Position numbers and translations under genes: made by a program
Notes under the pieces: model-generated
What the model was told of the DNA's origin: nothing
Database searches by the model: none
What the model saw: only the letters and a program-made list of their open reading frames with translations
Assembly: GCA_016712175.1 (NCBI GenBank)
Contig: JADJRQ010000002.1
Span: 310,001 to 374,000 of the forward strand
Length of the DNA: 64,000 nucleotides
From: Solirubrobacterales bacterium
Lineage (GTDB): Bacteria; Actinomycetota; Thermoleophilia; Solirubrobacterales; 70-9
Reading direction: 5' to 3'
In this document: positions 35,455-44,747 of the stretch, in pieces
Layout: each line of letters opens with the position of its first letter
How positions within the stretch are numbered: the stretch's first letter is position 1

Positions 35455-37239
35455 GTGCTTGACACCTTCAGCCTGCCTTTCGTCCAGGAAGGACTCATCG
35501 AGATACTCCTCTTGTCGATCCCGGCAGGGCTGATCGGTTCCTGGATCGTGTTGCGCGGTTTCGCCTTCCATTCACACGCGATCGGAACGGCTTCATTCCC
35601 GGGCCTGGTGCTGGCCGACGGGATCGGCTTCTCCGCGGCCCTCGGCGCTTTCGGTGCAGCCGGTGTTTTCACCCTGCTTTCGGCCCTGCTCGCCCGCTCA
35701 AAGCAGACGGCGGCCGACAGCGTCACCGCTCTGGCCCTGGTCGCCTGTCTTGCCACCGGAGTGATCCTGGCAAGTGACGTATTCAATTCGGGGGCGAATG
35801 TAGACACACTCCTCTTCGGTTCGTTGCTCGCGATCGACTCCAGCGACATCTGGTTGGCAGCCGCAGCCGCGGTGCTAGCCGTCCTCACCACCCTGCTCTT
35901 TGGCCACCATTGGCTGGCCAAGGGATTCGATGAAGATTCGGCCGGGAGACTGAGGTCCGGGTCGGCACTTTTCGACACTGCCCTGCTCACGGTCGTCGCG
36001 GTCACGGTGGTCGCCAGCCTGAGTGCTGTCGGAGCCCTGCTGATTTCCGCACTGATGGTGGTTCCGGCGGCGACGGTCCGGCTGTTCGCACACCGGTTGC
36101 CGATCCTTCAGCTGGTGACGATCGCATTGGTAGTGGTCGAAGGCACATTCGGACTGTGGCTTTCGGTGGAGACCAATGCCCCTCCGGGAGCGACAATTGC
36201 AGTGGTGAGCGGGGCCGTTTTCGCTCTGGCCTTCGGAGCGCGTGCGTTAGGGCAAAGGAGCGGGGTTCGTCCACTTGCCGTGGCGACCGCTCTGCTGGCC
36301 CTCACCGGGCTCGCCGCCGGATGCAGCAATCAGAGCACTGGCGGTGATGGGCCGAAGGTGGTTGCGACCACCACTCAGGCAAGTGATTTCGTCTCGGAGG
36401 TCGGCGGTGACCGGGTCAACCTGACTGGCATCCTCCAGCCCAACACCGACCCGCATGGATACGAGCCACGGCCGTCCGACGTGATGGCGGTGGCCGACGC
36501 CAGCCTCATCGTCCGCTCCGGTGGCCACCTCGACGATTGGACCGAAGACCTGATCAGGGACAGCGGCAGCAACGCCAAGGTCGTCGACCTGAGCCGGGAC
36601 CTCCCGGTGAAACTTCACGGAGGTGATGACCACGCTGAGGTTCACGGCGGGAAGCATGAGAGTGATGCTGAAGATTTCGATCCCCACTGGTGGCAGGACC
36701 CGCTGAACGTGCAGGCTGCTGCCGCTGAAATCGTCACGGGGTTGACCGGGGTCGCCCCTGAAAACGCCTCTTTCTACCGTGGCCGGGAGCACCGATTCAA
36801 CGTTCAAATCGACAGGCTTTCCAAGGGCATCAAGAACTGCCTGAAGCGGATTCCGGCGAATGACCGAAAGATCGTCACCGACCACGACGCTTTCGGCTAC
36901 TTCACCAGCCGGTTCAGGATCAAGACTGTCGGCACGGTGATCCCGGCTCTGACCACCGAAGCCCAGCCTTCAGCCGGCGACCTCGCGGACCTCGAGGAGA
37001 CGATCCGCCGCGAGGGGGTCAAAGCGGTCTTTCCTGAATCTTCGGTGTCCCCCGCTCTCGCCAGGGCCGTCGCCCGTGACACCGGGGCCAGCACCGACTA
37101 CTCGCTCTACGGCGACACGCTCGGCCCGTCCGGTTCAGAAGACGCAACCTGGCTCGGCTCGATGAAGGCGAACGCCGACGCGATCGTCCGCGGCATGAGC
37201 GGTGGTCGATTCGGCTGCTTCGAGGTGTCCGATGGCTGA
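35455..37239 (+). CDS. Metal ABC transporter permease fused to zinc-binding lipoprotein
   Basis: 594 aa. Residues 1-268 form an ABC-3 family permease with about eight helices (FHSHAIGTASFPGLVLADG is the signature region). A short linker leads to a second, signal-peptide-like stretch, RPLAVATALLALTGLAAGC, with a lipobox Cys at residue 290. The rest is a ZnuA-type binding protein: His in DPHGYEPRPSDV, a His-rich loop with DDHAEVHGG, DPHWWQDPLN, TDHDAFGYF and the Asp in LYGDTL. No stop separates the halves. A TAG at 36248-36250 in the next frame, and AAAGGAG at 36254, mean that a single indel could have merged two genes. The next gene, the ATPase, overlaps by 8 nt. Confidence 0.8.
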   Translation: MLDTFSLPFVQEGLIEILLLSIPAGLIGSWIVLRGFAFHSHAIGTASFPGLVLADGIGFSAALGAFGAAGVFTLLSALLARSKQTAADSVTALALVACLATGVILASDVFNSGANVDTLLFGSLLAIDSSDIWLAAAAAVLAVLTTLLFGHHWLAKGFDEDSAGRLRSGSALFDTALLTVVAVTVVASLSAVGALLISALMVVPAATVRLFAHRLPILQLVTIALVVVEGTFGLWLSVETNAPPGATIAVVSGAVFALAFGARALGQRSGVRPLAVATALLALTGLAAGCSNQSTGGDGPKVVATTTQASDFVSEVGGDRVNLTGILQPNTDPHGYEPRPSDVMAVADASLIVRSGGHLDDWTEDLIRDSGSNAKVVDLSRDLPVKLHGGDDHAEVHGGKHESDAEDFDPHWWQDPLNVQAAAAEIVTGLTGVAPENASFYRGREHRFNVQIDRLSKGIKNCLKRIPANDRKIVTDHDAFGYFTSRFRIKTVGTVIPALTTEAQPSAGDLADLEETIRREGVKAVFPESSVSPALARAVARDTGASTDYSLYGDTLGPSGSEDATWLGSMKANADAIVRGMSGGRFGCFEVSDG

Positions 37240-37993
37240 CCCGGTCGTCGTCGCCGATCACACTTCCCTCGGCTACGGAGGCGACCTCGCCCTGCGTGGA
37301 CTCGAGTTCCAGATTCCGGCCGGAGCCAGAGTCGGGATCCTCGGGCCGAACGGCGGTGGCAAGACCACCCTCTTCCGTGCCCTTCCGGTGAGTTGAGTCC
37401 GGTGGACGGACGGCTCGAAGTGACAACCACTACGGCCACGGTCGCCCAGACTGACCGCTCCTCGCCTCGACTATCCAGTGTCGGCCCTGGACGTGGCCAC
37501 CATGGGTTCACTGGCACGCCTGCCCTGGTGGAAGCGACCGGGCCGGGCCGAACGTGCCCGGGCAAAGGAGGCCCTGGCCGAGGTTGGCCTGGCCGACCGG
37601 GCAGATCACCAGTTCGGTGACCTCTCCGGAGGCCAGCGGCAACGCGTCCTGATTGCCCGGGCGTTGACCGCCGACGCCGAACTACTTCTCCTGGACGAAC
37701 CTTTCACCGGCCTCGACTCGGCCAACGAAGCCCGTCTGGAGGAACTGATCGACCGCCTCGCCGCATCGGGCCGAACCGTGATGATCGCCACCCACGAGAT
37801 CGATCAGGCCGAGAACTGGGACCTGGTCCTCTGCCTGAATCACGAACAGATCTCTTTCGGCACACCCGACGAAGCACTGAGCAAACCGGTGCTCGAGGCC
37901 ACCTACGGAGGACACATCGTCGAGATCCCCGGCCAGCCGGACCTCGGAGTCCTTCCGGCCCACCATCATCACTTGGGCGGGGAGCACCGATGA
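37232..37993 (+). CDS. znuC: Zinc ABC transporter ATP-binding protein (two compensating indels)
   Basis: 253 aa after correction. Walker A GPNGGGKTT, ABC signature LSGGQRQRVLIARAL, Walker B LLLLDEPFTGLD and the switch His in ATHEIDQAE are intact. The frame changes near 37380 (ALLGELSPVDG expected) and back near 37455, so total length stays a multiple of three. The C-terminal GVLPAHHHHLGGEHR is His-rich, which suits a zinc system. Start overlaps the fusion gene and stop overlaps the second permease. Confidence 0.9.
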
Positions 37994-38835
37994 TCGACTG
38001 GATCGCCGAACCCCTGAGCCACGGAACCACTGTCCGGGCATTGGTCGAAATCGCCATCCTCGGCGTAATCAGCGGGGCCGTTGGTTGCTGGGTCGTGCTC
38101 TTCGAGGTCTCCTACAGCGCCGAATCACTGGCCCACGGCATGTTTCCCGGGCTGGTCGGTGCCGCCCTGCTCGGGGTTCCCCTGCTGCTCGGCGGGGCCA
38201 TCGGAATCATCCTTGCCGCACTACTCATCGCAACTATCAGCCGATTCAGTGGCGACGAAGCCGACACCGCGATCGCCGTGGTGGTCACGACCCTCTTCGG
38301 CCTCGGTGTCCTGATGGCGCTCTCGCCCGAAAGTCCGCCCGGCATCCAGTCGCTCCTGTTCGGGGACCTTCTCGGGGTCGGTGACAGCCAGCTTGCGGCA
38401 AGTGCCGCGATCGGGATCGTCGTCCTCGGGATCCTCTGGCTGTTCCACGACCGTTTGCTGGCGATCGGTTTCCAAAGGGATGCCGGCCCTTCATTTGGCA
38501 TCCGGCCCGGGTTCATCACCGCCCTGCTGCTCGCTCTGGTCGCGCTCACCGTCCTGGTCGGAGTCCAGGGTCTCGGCAACCTGCTCGTTGCCGCGATACT
38601 GGTCGGACCGGCCGCCGCCGCCCGGCTGGTCTCCCGCCGGATCGGCCCGATGATGCTGACCGCCGTCCTGATCGCCGTGATCGCCGGAGTGGCCGGGATC
38701 TACGCCTCGTACTACTTGCGGACAGCCGCCGGGGCGTCAGTCGTCGTGGCCCTTCTCGCCTGTTACCTGTTGGCCGCAGCCGCGGCCGCGATACCCGTCA
38801 AGTCGCGAGTCACCGCCGTTAGGATCAGTTCATGA
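37990..38835 (+). CDS. Metal ABC transporter permease, ABC-3 family
   Basis: 281 aa with about eight membrane helices. SAESLAHGMFPGLVGAALLG corresponds to the ABC-3 signature region and GVQGLGNLLVAAILVGPAAAARLV to the conserved ATPase-contact region. It is the second permease of the operon besides the N-terminal half of the fusion protein, so the transporter may be a permease heterodimer. Overlaps the ATPase by 4 nt upstream and the regulator by 4 nt downstream. Confidence 0.92.
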   Translation: MIDWIAEPLSHGTTVRALVEIAILGVISGAVGCWVVLFEVSYSAESLAHGMFPGLVGAALLGVPLLLGGAIGIILAALLIATISRFSGDEADTAIAVVVTTLFGLGVLMALSPESPPGIQSLLFGDLLGVGDSQLAASAAIGIVVLGILWLFHDRLLAIGFQRDAGPSFGIRPGFITALLLALVALTVLVGVQGLGNLLVAAILVGPAAAARLVSRRIGPMMLTAVLIAVIAGVAGIYASYYLRTAAGASVVVALLACYLLAAAAAAIPVKSRVTAVRISS

Positions 38836-39275
38836 GCACCGCCACCAAAGCCGGGACGGAACCCGCGACCTGGGCCGAGTACGCCCTGGATTCGCTCTCT
38901 GAAGCCGGGTACCGCCGTGGTGGTTCACGACGCAGAGTGGTCGAACTGCTCGGCAACCAGAGTTGCGCGGTTACGGCACTCGAGATGGACGACCAGCTGA
39001 AGGGCGTCGGCAGGGCCACGGTCTACCGCGCCCTCGAACAGATGGAAGAGCTCGGACTGATTCAGAAGATCGACGTCGGCGGCGATTCGGCCGGATACGA
39101 AAAGGTCGATCCCCAAGGCCACCATCACCACCACATTGTCTGCACCGGCTGCGGCAAGGTGGTCCCGTTCGAAGACAAGAAGCTGGAGCAGGTCATCCAC
39201 GAGGTGTCGGAGCGAGACGGATTCTCAATCCAGTCTCACGACATCACCCTCAAGGGCACCTGCGAAGACTGCTGA
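38832..39275 (+). CDS. zur: Fur-family regulator, probably Zur
   Basis: 147 aa. An N-terminal winged helix (RRVVELLGNQSCAVTALEM, RATVYRALEQMEELGLI) is followed by a dimerisation domain with HHHHHIVCTGCGKVVPF and a C-terminal CEDC; the two CxxC pairs form the structural zinc site. Position at the end of a zinc uptake operon that has a Fur-type box upstream supports Zur over Fur or PerR, and suggests feedback on its own operon. Confidence 0.88.
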   Translation: MSTATKAGTEPATWAEYALDSLSEAGYRRGGSRRRVVELLGNQSCAVTALEMDDQLKGVGRATVYRALEQMEELGLIQKIDVGGDSAGYEKVDPQGHHHHHIVCTGCGKVVPFEDKKLEQVIHEVSERDGFSIQSHDITLKGTCEDC

Positions 39276-39279
39276 ACCC

Positions 39280-39351
39280 TGGGGCGCGGTGCGGGTACCC
39301 CTGTCCAGGATGCTGCTCTTTTCGGCTCTGTGGGGCGCGGTGCGGGTACCC
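39280..39351. repeat. Two 21-bp direct repeats after zur
   Basis: TGGGGCGCGGTGCGGGTACCC occurs at 39280-39300 and again, identical, at 39331-39351. The first copy starts 5 nt after the zur stop. Each copy contains the palindrome GGGTACCC. No function is evident. Confidence 0.8.
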
Positions 39352-39360
39352 AAGACCAGC

Positions 39361-39404
39361 GAGATCGCGAAAGTCAGCGATAATCACTGACTTTCGTGGT
39401 CTCG
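39361..39404 (+). repeat. 44-bp palindromic repeat, copy 1
   Basis: GAGATCGCGAAAGTCA and its near inverted match TGACTTTCGTGGTCTC flank a short centre GCGATAATCAC. The same element recurs at 49764-49807. Both lie upstream of a copy of the dispersed structured element in the same orientation. Confidence 0.8.
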
Positions 39405-39440
39405 CGGCCCAATCAAGGCTTCCGAGACTCGGCCTCCCAT

Positions 39441-39598
39441 CCCACGCAAGCGGGTGGTGCACGGGGGCGTCCTGGGCGTGGCTGGCGAGGAGTAAGCGAA
39501 GCTGCCGAAGGGGGCGTACCTCAGTACGTTCCCGAGGCTGCGAGCGTCGACGAAGTCCAGGCGCGTCCAGGTCGTTCCCGGGTGCTGCCTGCCACCTC
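39441..39598 (+). repeat. Dispersed structured intergenic element, copy 2
   Basis: Shares GTGGTGCACGGGG, GTCCTGGGC, GGCTGGC, GGAGTAA, GTCGACGAAG and CAGGTCGTTCCCGGG with the copies at 2762-2969 and 49887-50075. The hairpin arms are quite different in sequence (GGGGGCGTAC with GTACGTTCCC, using two G-U pairs) but occupy the same position. It lies between the convergent genes zur and guaA. Confidence 0.75.
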
Positions 39599-39601
39599 AG
39601 G

Positions 39602-41152
39602 TCACTCCCACTCGATGGTGGCTGGTGGCTTGGACGATATGTCCAATGCCACCCGGTTCACTCCCCGAATTTCGTTGATGATCCGGTTCGAGACCCGCTC
39701 CAGCAGGTCGTAAGGCAGCCGGGCCCAATCCGCCGTCATTGCGTCTTCCGACGTCACCGCGCGGATGATGATCGGGTAGGCGTACGTTCTTCCGTCTCCC
39801 TGAACTCCGACCGAGCGGATTGCCGGAAGGACGCAGAAGGACTGCCACAACTCCCGGTAGAGGTTGCCGGCGTGGATCTCTTCCTGAAGGATCGCGTCGG
39901 CTGCCCTCAGGATGTCGAGGCGTTCCTTGTTGACTTCACCGCCGATGATCCGGATGCCGAGTCCGGGTCCCGGGAATGGCTGACGCCAGACCAGGCGGTC
40001 GGACAGGCCGAGTTCGGTGCCGACGGCGCGGACCTCGTCCTTGAAGAGCATTCGAAGCGGTTCGACCAGCTCGAATTCGAGATCCTCGGGCAGGCCCCCG
40101 ACGTTGTGGTGGGACTTGATCGTCGCTGCATGGTCGCTTCCCCCGGACTCGATCACGTCGGAATAGAGCGTGCCCTGAACCAGGTAGTCAACGTCGTCCA
40201 GCTTCAGCGCTTCTTCTTCGAAAACACGGATGAACTCCTCACCGATGATCTTTCGTTTGGTCTCGGGGTCAGTCTGGCCGGCGAGCCTCTTGAGGAAACG
40301 CTCCTCGGCGTCGACGTTGACCAGCGGGATGCCGAACTCCTTGAACGATTCGATCACCTCTTCGCCTTCGTTCGACCTCATCAGGCCGTGGTCGACGAAA
40401 ACACAGGTGAGCTGGGAGCCGATCGCTTCGTGAACGAGCTTGGCCGCAACCGACGAATCGACGCCTCCAGAGAGGCCGCAGATTACGTTTCGATCGCCGA
40501 CCTGCTCCTTGATCGCCGCGACCTGCTCGGCAACAACGGGAAGCCGGGCCCCACTGTCCGACGCAGCCGGCAACCTCGCGCAGGAAACGGGTCAGAACTT
40601 CCCGGTGCCGTAAGGGGTGTGGACGACCTCCGGGTGGAACTGAATGCCGTAAAGCCGGCGTTCGTGGTTTTCGAGGGCCGCGACCGGCGATCCCGGCGAG
40701 GACGCGATCGGTGTGAACCCTTCGGGCGCGTCGTGGACCGAGTCGCGATGGCTCATCCAGCAGGTCTGTTCCTTGGGGAGGCCGCCGAGCAGGGTCCCAC
40801 CATCTCCGATCACGACCAGGTCGGTGCGCCCGAACTCGCCGGATTCGGCACCTACAACCCGCCCTCCCAGGCTGTGCGCCATCGCCTGCATGCCGTAACA
40901 GATGCCCAGCACCGGAATCCCGAGTTCGGTCAGGCCTTCCGGGAAGCTGGGGGCACCGGGATCGTGAATTGACGCCGGACCACCCGAAAGCACCAGGGCC
41001 TTCGGATTCCTCGCCAGGATCTCCTCGGTCGACGCTGTAATCGGAAGCAACTCGGCGAATACGCCGCATTCGCGGATGCGACGGGCAATCAACTGGGAAT
41101 ACTGACCCCCGAAATCGAGGACCAGCACTTCCTCGGTTGTAGCGACGGACAT
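39602..41152 (-). CDS. guaA: GMP synthase, glutamine-hydrolysing (two compensating indels)
   Basis: 516 aa. N-terminal class I GATase: DFGGQYSQLIARRIRE, LGICYGMQAM with the catalytic Cys, and the His-Glu in FHPEVVHTPYG. C-terminal ATP pyrophosphatase: GLSGGVDSSVAAKLVH, then LVQGTLYSDVIESGG and the dimerisation domain ending PATIEWE. Frame changes near 40602 (an extra G in ACCGGGAAG) and near 40555 cancel out. It makes GMP from XMP. It begins at the ATG at 41152, 3 nt after guaB3, although a TTG at 41155 is also possible. Confidence 0.95.
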
Positions 41153-41155
41153 CAA

Positions 41156-42361
41156 TCAGCCATCGGCCACATCGACACCCGCCGCGACGGCCGCACGGCC
41201 GTTGGAGCCCATGCCGACCGACTGTTCGTTCTGGAGTTTCTTGCCTTCACTCATCAGCGCCGGCGCGACCATGACTTCGGCCCGCTGAAACGACCGGATG
41301 TCTTCATAACCACAGGTGGCCATCGAGGTCCGCAGGGCGCCCATCAGGTTGAAGGTGCCGTCATTCGTGTGGGCAGGGCCGAGAAGGATCTCTTCCATGG
41401 TGCCATCCTGAACTGTGGTCACCCGGGTTCCACGCGGCAGCGACGAATGGAAAGTCGCCATGCCCCAGTGGTAACCACGGCCGGGAGCTTCCTTGGCCCT
41501 GGCGAGCGGTGAACCGATCATCACGGCGTCGGCCCCACAGGCAATCGCCTTGGAGATGTCGCCGCCGGTCCGCATGCCGCCGTCTCCGATCACGTTGACG
41601 TACTCACCGGTCTCGAGCATGTGCTGCGAGCGAGCCGCGGCCACATCGGCGATCGCGGTTGCCTGGGGCACGCCGATCCCGAGGACGCCACGGGTGGTGC
41701 AGGCAGCGCCTGGGCCGACTCCGACGAGAACTCCGACCGCGCCGGTGCGCATCAGGTGAAGGCCAGTCGAATAAGAAGCGCAGCCGCCGACCACTGTCGG
41801 GACCGGGACTTCACTGATGAATTCCTTGAGATTGAGCGGCTCGACGGTGGTCGAGACGTGCTCGGCAGAGATCACTGTGCCCTGGATCACCAGGATGTCG
41901 ATTCCGGCCTCGATCGCGGTTTCGTAGTACTTCTGAACCGACTGCGGAGTGAAGGAACCACAGACGACGGCGCCAGCGGCTTTGATCTCCTGAATGCGCT
42001 GGGCGACCAGCTCCGGCCTGACCGGAGTCTCGTAGATCTCCTGCATGATCGCGGTGGCTTCTTCCTTGGGTGCGACCGAGACTCGCTGAAGCTGCTCTTC
42101 CGCGTCTTCGAACCGGGTCCAGATTCCTTCGAGATTGAGCACCCCGAGTCCACCGAGTTTGTGCGTGAGCACTGCGGTCTCCGGGCTGACGACTCCGTCC
42201 ATCGCGGAAGCGACCAGGGGCAGGTCGAAGCGGTACGGACCCAGCGTCCAGCTGATGTCGATGTCGTCAGGATCACGTGTGCGACGCGAAGGCACGATTG
42301 CCACGTCGTCGAACCCGTATGCGCGTCGGCCTTTCTTGCCTCGGCCGATCTCAATTTCCAA
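41156..42361 (-). CDS. guaB3: GuaB3-family IMP dehydrogenase-related protein
   Basis: 401 aa TIM-barrel protein of the IMPDH/GMPR family without CBS domains. MEIEIGRGKKGRRAYGFDD and LVASAMDGVVSPE are typical of GuaB3. The phosphate/catalytic loop GPGAACTTRGVLGIG holds the active Cys, and DGGMRTGGDISKAIACGAD follows. GuaB3 is a distinct actinobacterial and cyanobacterial clade; work in cyanobacteria reported GMP reductase activity, so its direction here should not be assumed to be IMP oxidation. Position just before guaA supports a role in guanine nucleotide balance. Confidence 0.9.
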   Translation of the reverse strand: MEIEIGRGKKGRRAYGFDDVAIVPSRRTRDPDDIDISWTLGPYRFDLPLVASAMDGVVSPETAVLTHKLGGLGVLNLEGIWTRFEDAEEQLQRVSVAPKEEATAIMQEIYETPVRPELVAQRIQEIKAAGAVVCGSFTPQSVQKYYETAIEAGIDILVIQGTVISAEHVSTTVEPLNLKEFISEVPVPTVVGGCASYSTGLHLMRTGAVGVLVGVGPGAACTTRGVLGIGVPQATAIADVAAARSQHMLETGEYVNVIGDGGMRTGGDISKAIACGADAVMIGSPLARAKEAPGRGYHWGMATFHSSLPRGTRVTTVQDGTMEEILLGPAHTNDGTFNLMGALRTSMATCGYEDIRSFQRAEVMVAPALMSEGKKLQNEQSVGMGSNGRAAVAAGVDVADG

Positions 42362-42512
42362 TTAGGTCCTCCAGGAGTGGACGGTTGAAAGGAGCAGGTT
42401 ACGTGCCCCGTCGGACGATTCTAGTCAGGAGAGGGGTCCGGCTTCATCCAACCTGCAAAGCCCCTGCACATGCCTCTAAAGCCCCTGCAAACTGAAGAGC
42501 CCCGGTCGTGGT

Positions 42513-43470
42513 TTATACGCCGGCCGGGGTCTCGACCTGGCGCACGTGAACGCTGTCGAGGAGGCTTTCGACCCGGCCGCGATCGACCCGGCCCGCCCCG
42601 AGATGCTGTGTCGATTCAGCCCCGCAGGCAACTCCCGTACGAAAGGCAACGTTCGGGCGACCAGCCGTCATATGAGGCAGCTACGTACCCGGCAACGAAA
42701 GCGTCACCGGAGCCGACCGTCGAAATTGGCTCGAGGGGATCGATGGTCACTTCAAGCGTCCGCCGCTCCGGACCTTCGCCAACCACAGCGACACAACCAT
42801 TCGGCAGGGTGATCGCGGCTTCAGCTGGACCAAGTTCAATCAATTCGGACAGCACTTCGAAAAGTTCGTCCCCGGCTTCGAACTCGTGACCGACCAGCTC
42901 TTCAGCTTCCAGCTGGTTCGGGGTGATCATGTGCGGTCCGGCGCGCATGCCGGCTGACATCGCGTCGCCTTCCGCGTCAAGCAGGACCGAGATGCCACGG
43001 CCCCGGAGGGTGGTAACCAGGCGTGCGTAGAAGTCGACGTCCACCCCGGGTGGAAGGCTTCCGGCCAGCACGCAGAGCCTGGCGCCGCCCGCCAGATAAT
43101 CGAGGCGGCTGATGAAGTTGTCGAGTTCGTCGCCCCGAACGGTCGGTCCACGCTCGTTGATCTCTGTCTGCTCCCCGGAAGTGGGGTCGATCACCGCGAA
43201 GTTGATGCGGGTCTCTTCGGAAATCCGGATGAAGTCGGTGAGTATCGATTCTTCGCCGAGTTGCTCGATAACCCGCTGGCCGTTGGCGCCGCCGGCGAGG
43301 CCGGTTGCGATCACTGGACGTCCGAGCAGGCCGAGGGCGCGTGCGACGTTGATGCCCTTGCCACCCGGCACGGTGCGGCTTTCGACCGAACGGTGGCGAT
43401 GACCCTGACGGAAGTTGGGGACCGCGACCGTGCGGTCGATAGCGGCATTCAATGTCACCGAGATAATCAT
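42513..43470 (-). CDS. PfkB-family sugar-phosphate kinase, 1-phosphofructokinase-like (one frameshift)
   Basis: About 318 aa. The N-terminal TLNAAIDRTVAVPNFRQG, the VPGGKGINVARALGLLG motif and the C-terminal STVGSGDAFVAGYVA with the catalytic Asp place it with FruK/LacC-type kinases. The frame breaks near 42650; the other frame continues TGVACGAESTQHLGAGRVD to a TAA at 42513-42515. One indel explains it. No fructose PTS genes are adjacent, so the physiological substrate (fructose-1-phosphate or tagatose-6-phosphate) is open. Confidence 0.85.
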
Positions 43471-44747
43471 CCTGGGTACCGGGTCACCCTACGCAACCTT
43501 CTCCTCATCCTTGACTGGCGACGCCGCCTCACAAATGCGACTACGGCAAGTATGGCGAAAACGACGACCATGAGCGCGATCACCAGCAAGAGGATGTTGT
43601 CCGTGGCCTTGTCGATCAGGCTCGGTTTCTCCACTGCCTGCGCGGCGAAGAGAGGGACCGTGTCAATCAGGTCACCGTCGACCGAAACGGCTGCCCGCCC
43701 GATCCGCTGGCCCTCCTTGATGGGGCCCTCGACTTCGCCCGGCACGACAGTGGTGACCTTGGCCTGCTCGCCTTTCCGGAGGCCAATCGGAATCGGGCGC
43801 TTGGAGACGAGCGCCAGACCGGCGTCCTCGTACTTCACCGGAACCTTCACCACCGCCCTGTCCGGCAGGACGGGAACCCGCTTTCGGTAGCGAGAAAAAC
43901 CGTAGTCGAGCAGTTTCACCGTTTCGACGTCCCTTGACGTTTCGGTCGGTGTGCCGATCACGGCGCCGATCAGTTCGGTCGCCCGTTTACGGCCGTCGGA
44001 GGCAAGCACGTAGCCGGCCTTGTCGGTGTGGCCCGTCTTGATTCCCCGGGCCCAGGAATTGTTGAGCACGAAATGGTTGATCGTCTCGATCTCCAGCGGA
44101 GGGTCGTAGCTCCGGAGCTTCGCTGTCCGCGATGAAGCGATTTGGCGAAAGCGTGGCATCTCCATCAGCGTCCGGCTCAGGCTGGCCAGGTCACGGGCAC
44201 TGGTGTAGTGGCTCTTGCCGTCCAACCCGATCGGGTTGTTGTAGTGGGTGTTCGTCAAGCCGAGCTTGACCGCAGTGGCGTTCATCAGGGCCACAAAGCG
44301 CGGTTCAGTTCCGGAAACCGCCTTGGCCAGGGTGACCGCAGCATCGTTGCCGCTCAGCAGGACCAGGCCGTAGAGGAGGTCGCGAACAGAAACCTTCTGT
44401 CCCACCTCGAGGCCCATCAGGGACTCGCCCGGGATTCCCTGATAGTTGGTTGCGGGAACCTTCTTGCGCAACGTCAGACGCCGCATCGCCAGATACGCAG
44501 TCATCAACTTGGTCGTGCTCGCCATCGGCAGGCGTTTGTCGGCTTTGTTCTCGGCGACCGGCTCCCCGGTCCGGGCATCGATTGCAATCCAGGCTTTGGC
44601 GTCGAGCTTCGGTGGCTTCCCAGACTCCTTCGCCTTCGCGCCAGGAGAGCCGGCGGCGAACGCGAGTGAAACGAAACAGATGGCGAGGGTCAGCCAAAGC
44701 GTCCGTCTGGCGGCAGGTCCGGCGAGGCGGCTCACGGCCATGGTCAA
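43467..44747 (-). CDS. D-alanyl-D-alanine carboxypeptidase, PBP5-like
   Basis: 426 aa, peptidase S11. A signal peptide at residues 13-36 is followed by the penicillin-binding motifs STTK (nucleophile Ser), SGN in LLSGNDAAV, and KTG in GIKTGHTDKAG. A C-terminal PBP5-like domain, one membrane helix near residue 390 and a very basic cytoplasmic tail (RRRRQSRMRRRLRR) complete it. It trims terminal D-Ala from peptidoglycan stem peptides. Here the anchor is a transmembrane helix with a basic tail. Overlaps the kinase gene by 4 nt. Confidence 0.92.
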   Translation of the reverse strand: MTMAVSRLAGPAARRTLWLTLAICFVSLAFAAGSPGAKAKESGKPPKLDAKAWIAIDARTGEPVAENKADKRLPMASTTKLMTAYLAMRRLTLRKKVPATNYQGIPGESLMGLEVGQKVSVRDLLYGLVLLSGNDAAVTLAKAVSGTEPRFVALMNATAVKLGLTNTHYNNPIGLDGKSHYTSARDLASLSRTLMEMPRFRQIASSRTAKLRSYDPPLEIETINHFVLNNSWARGIKTGHTDKAGYVLASDGRKRATELIGAVIGTPTETSRDVETVKLLDYGFSRYRKRVPVLPDRAVVKVPVKYEDAGLALVSKRPIPIGLRKGEQAKVTTVVPGEVEGPIKEGQRIGRAAVSVDGDLIDTVPLFAAQAVEKPSLIDKATDNILLLVIALMVVVFAILAVVAFVRRRRQSRMRRRLRRVTRYPG

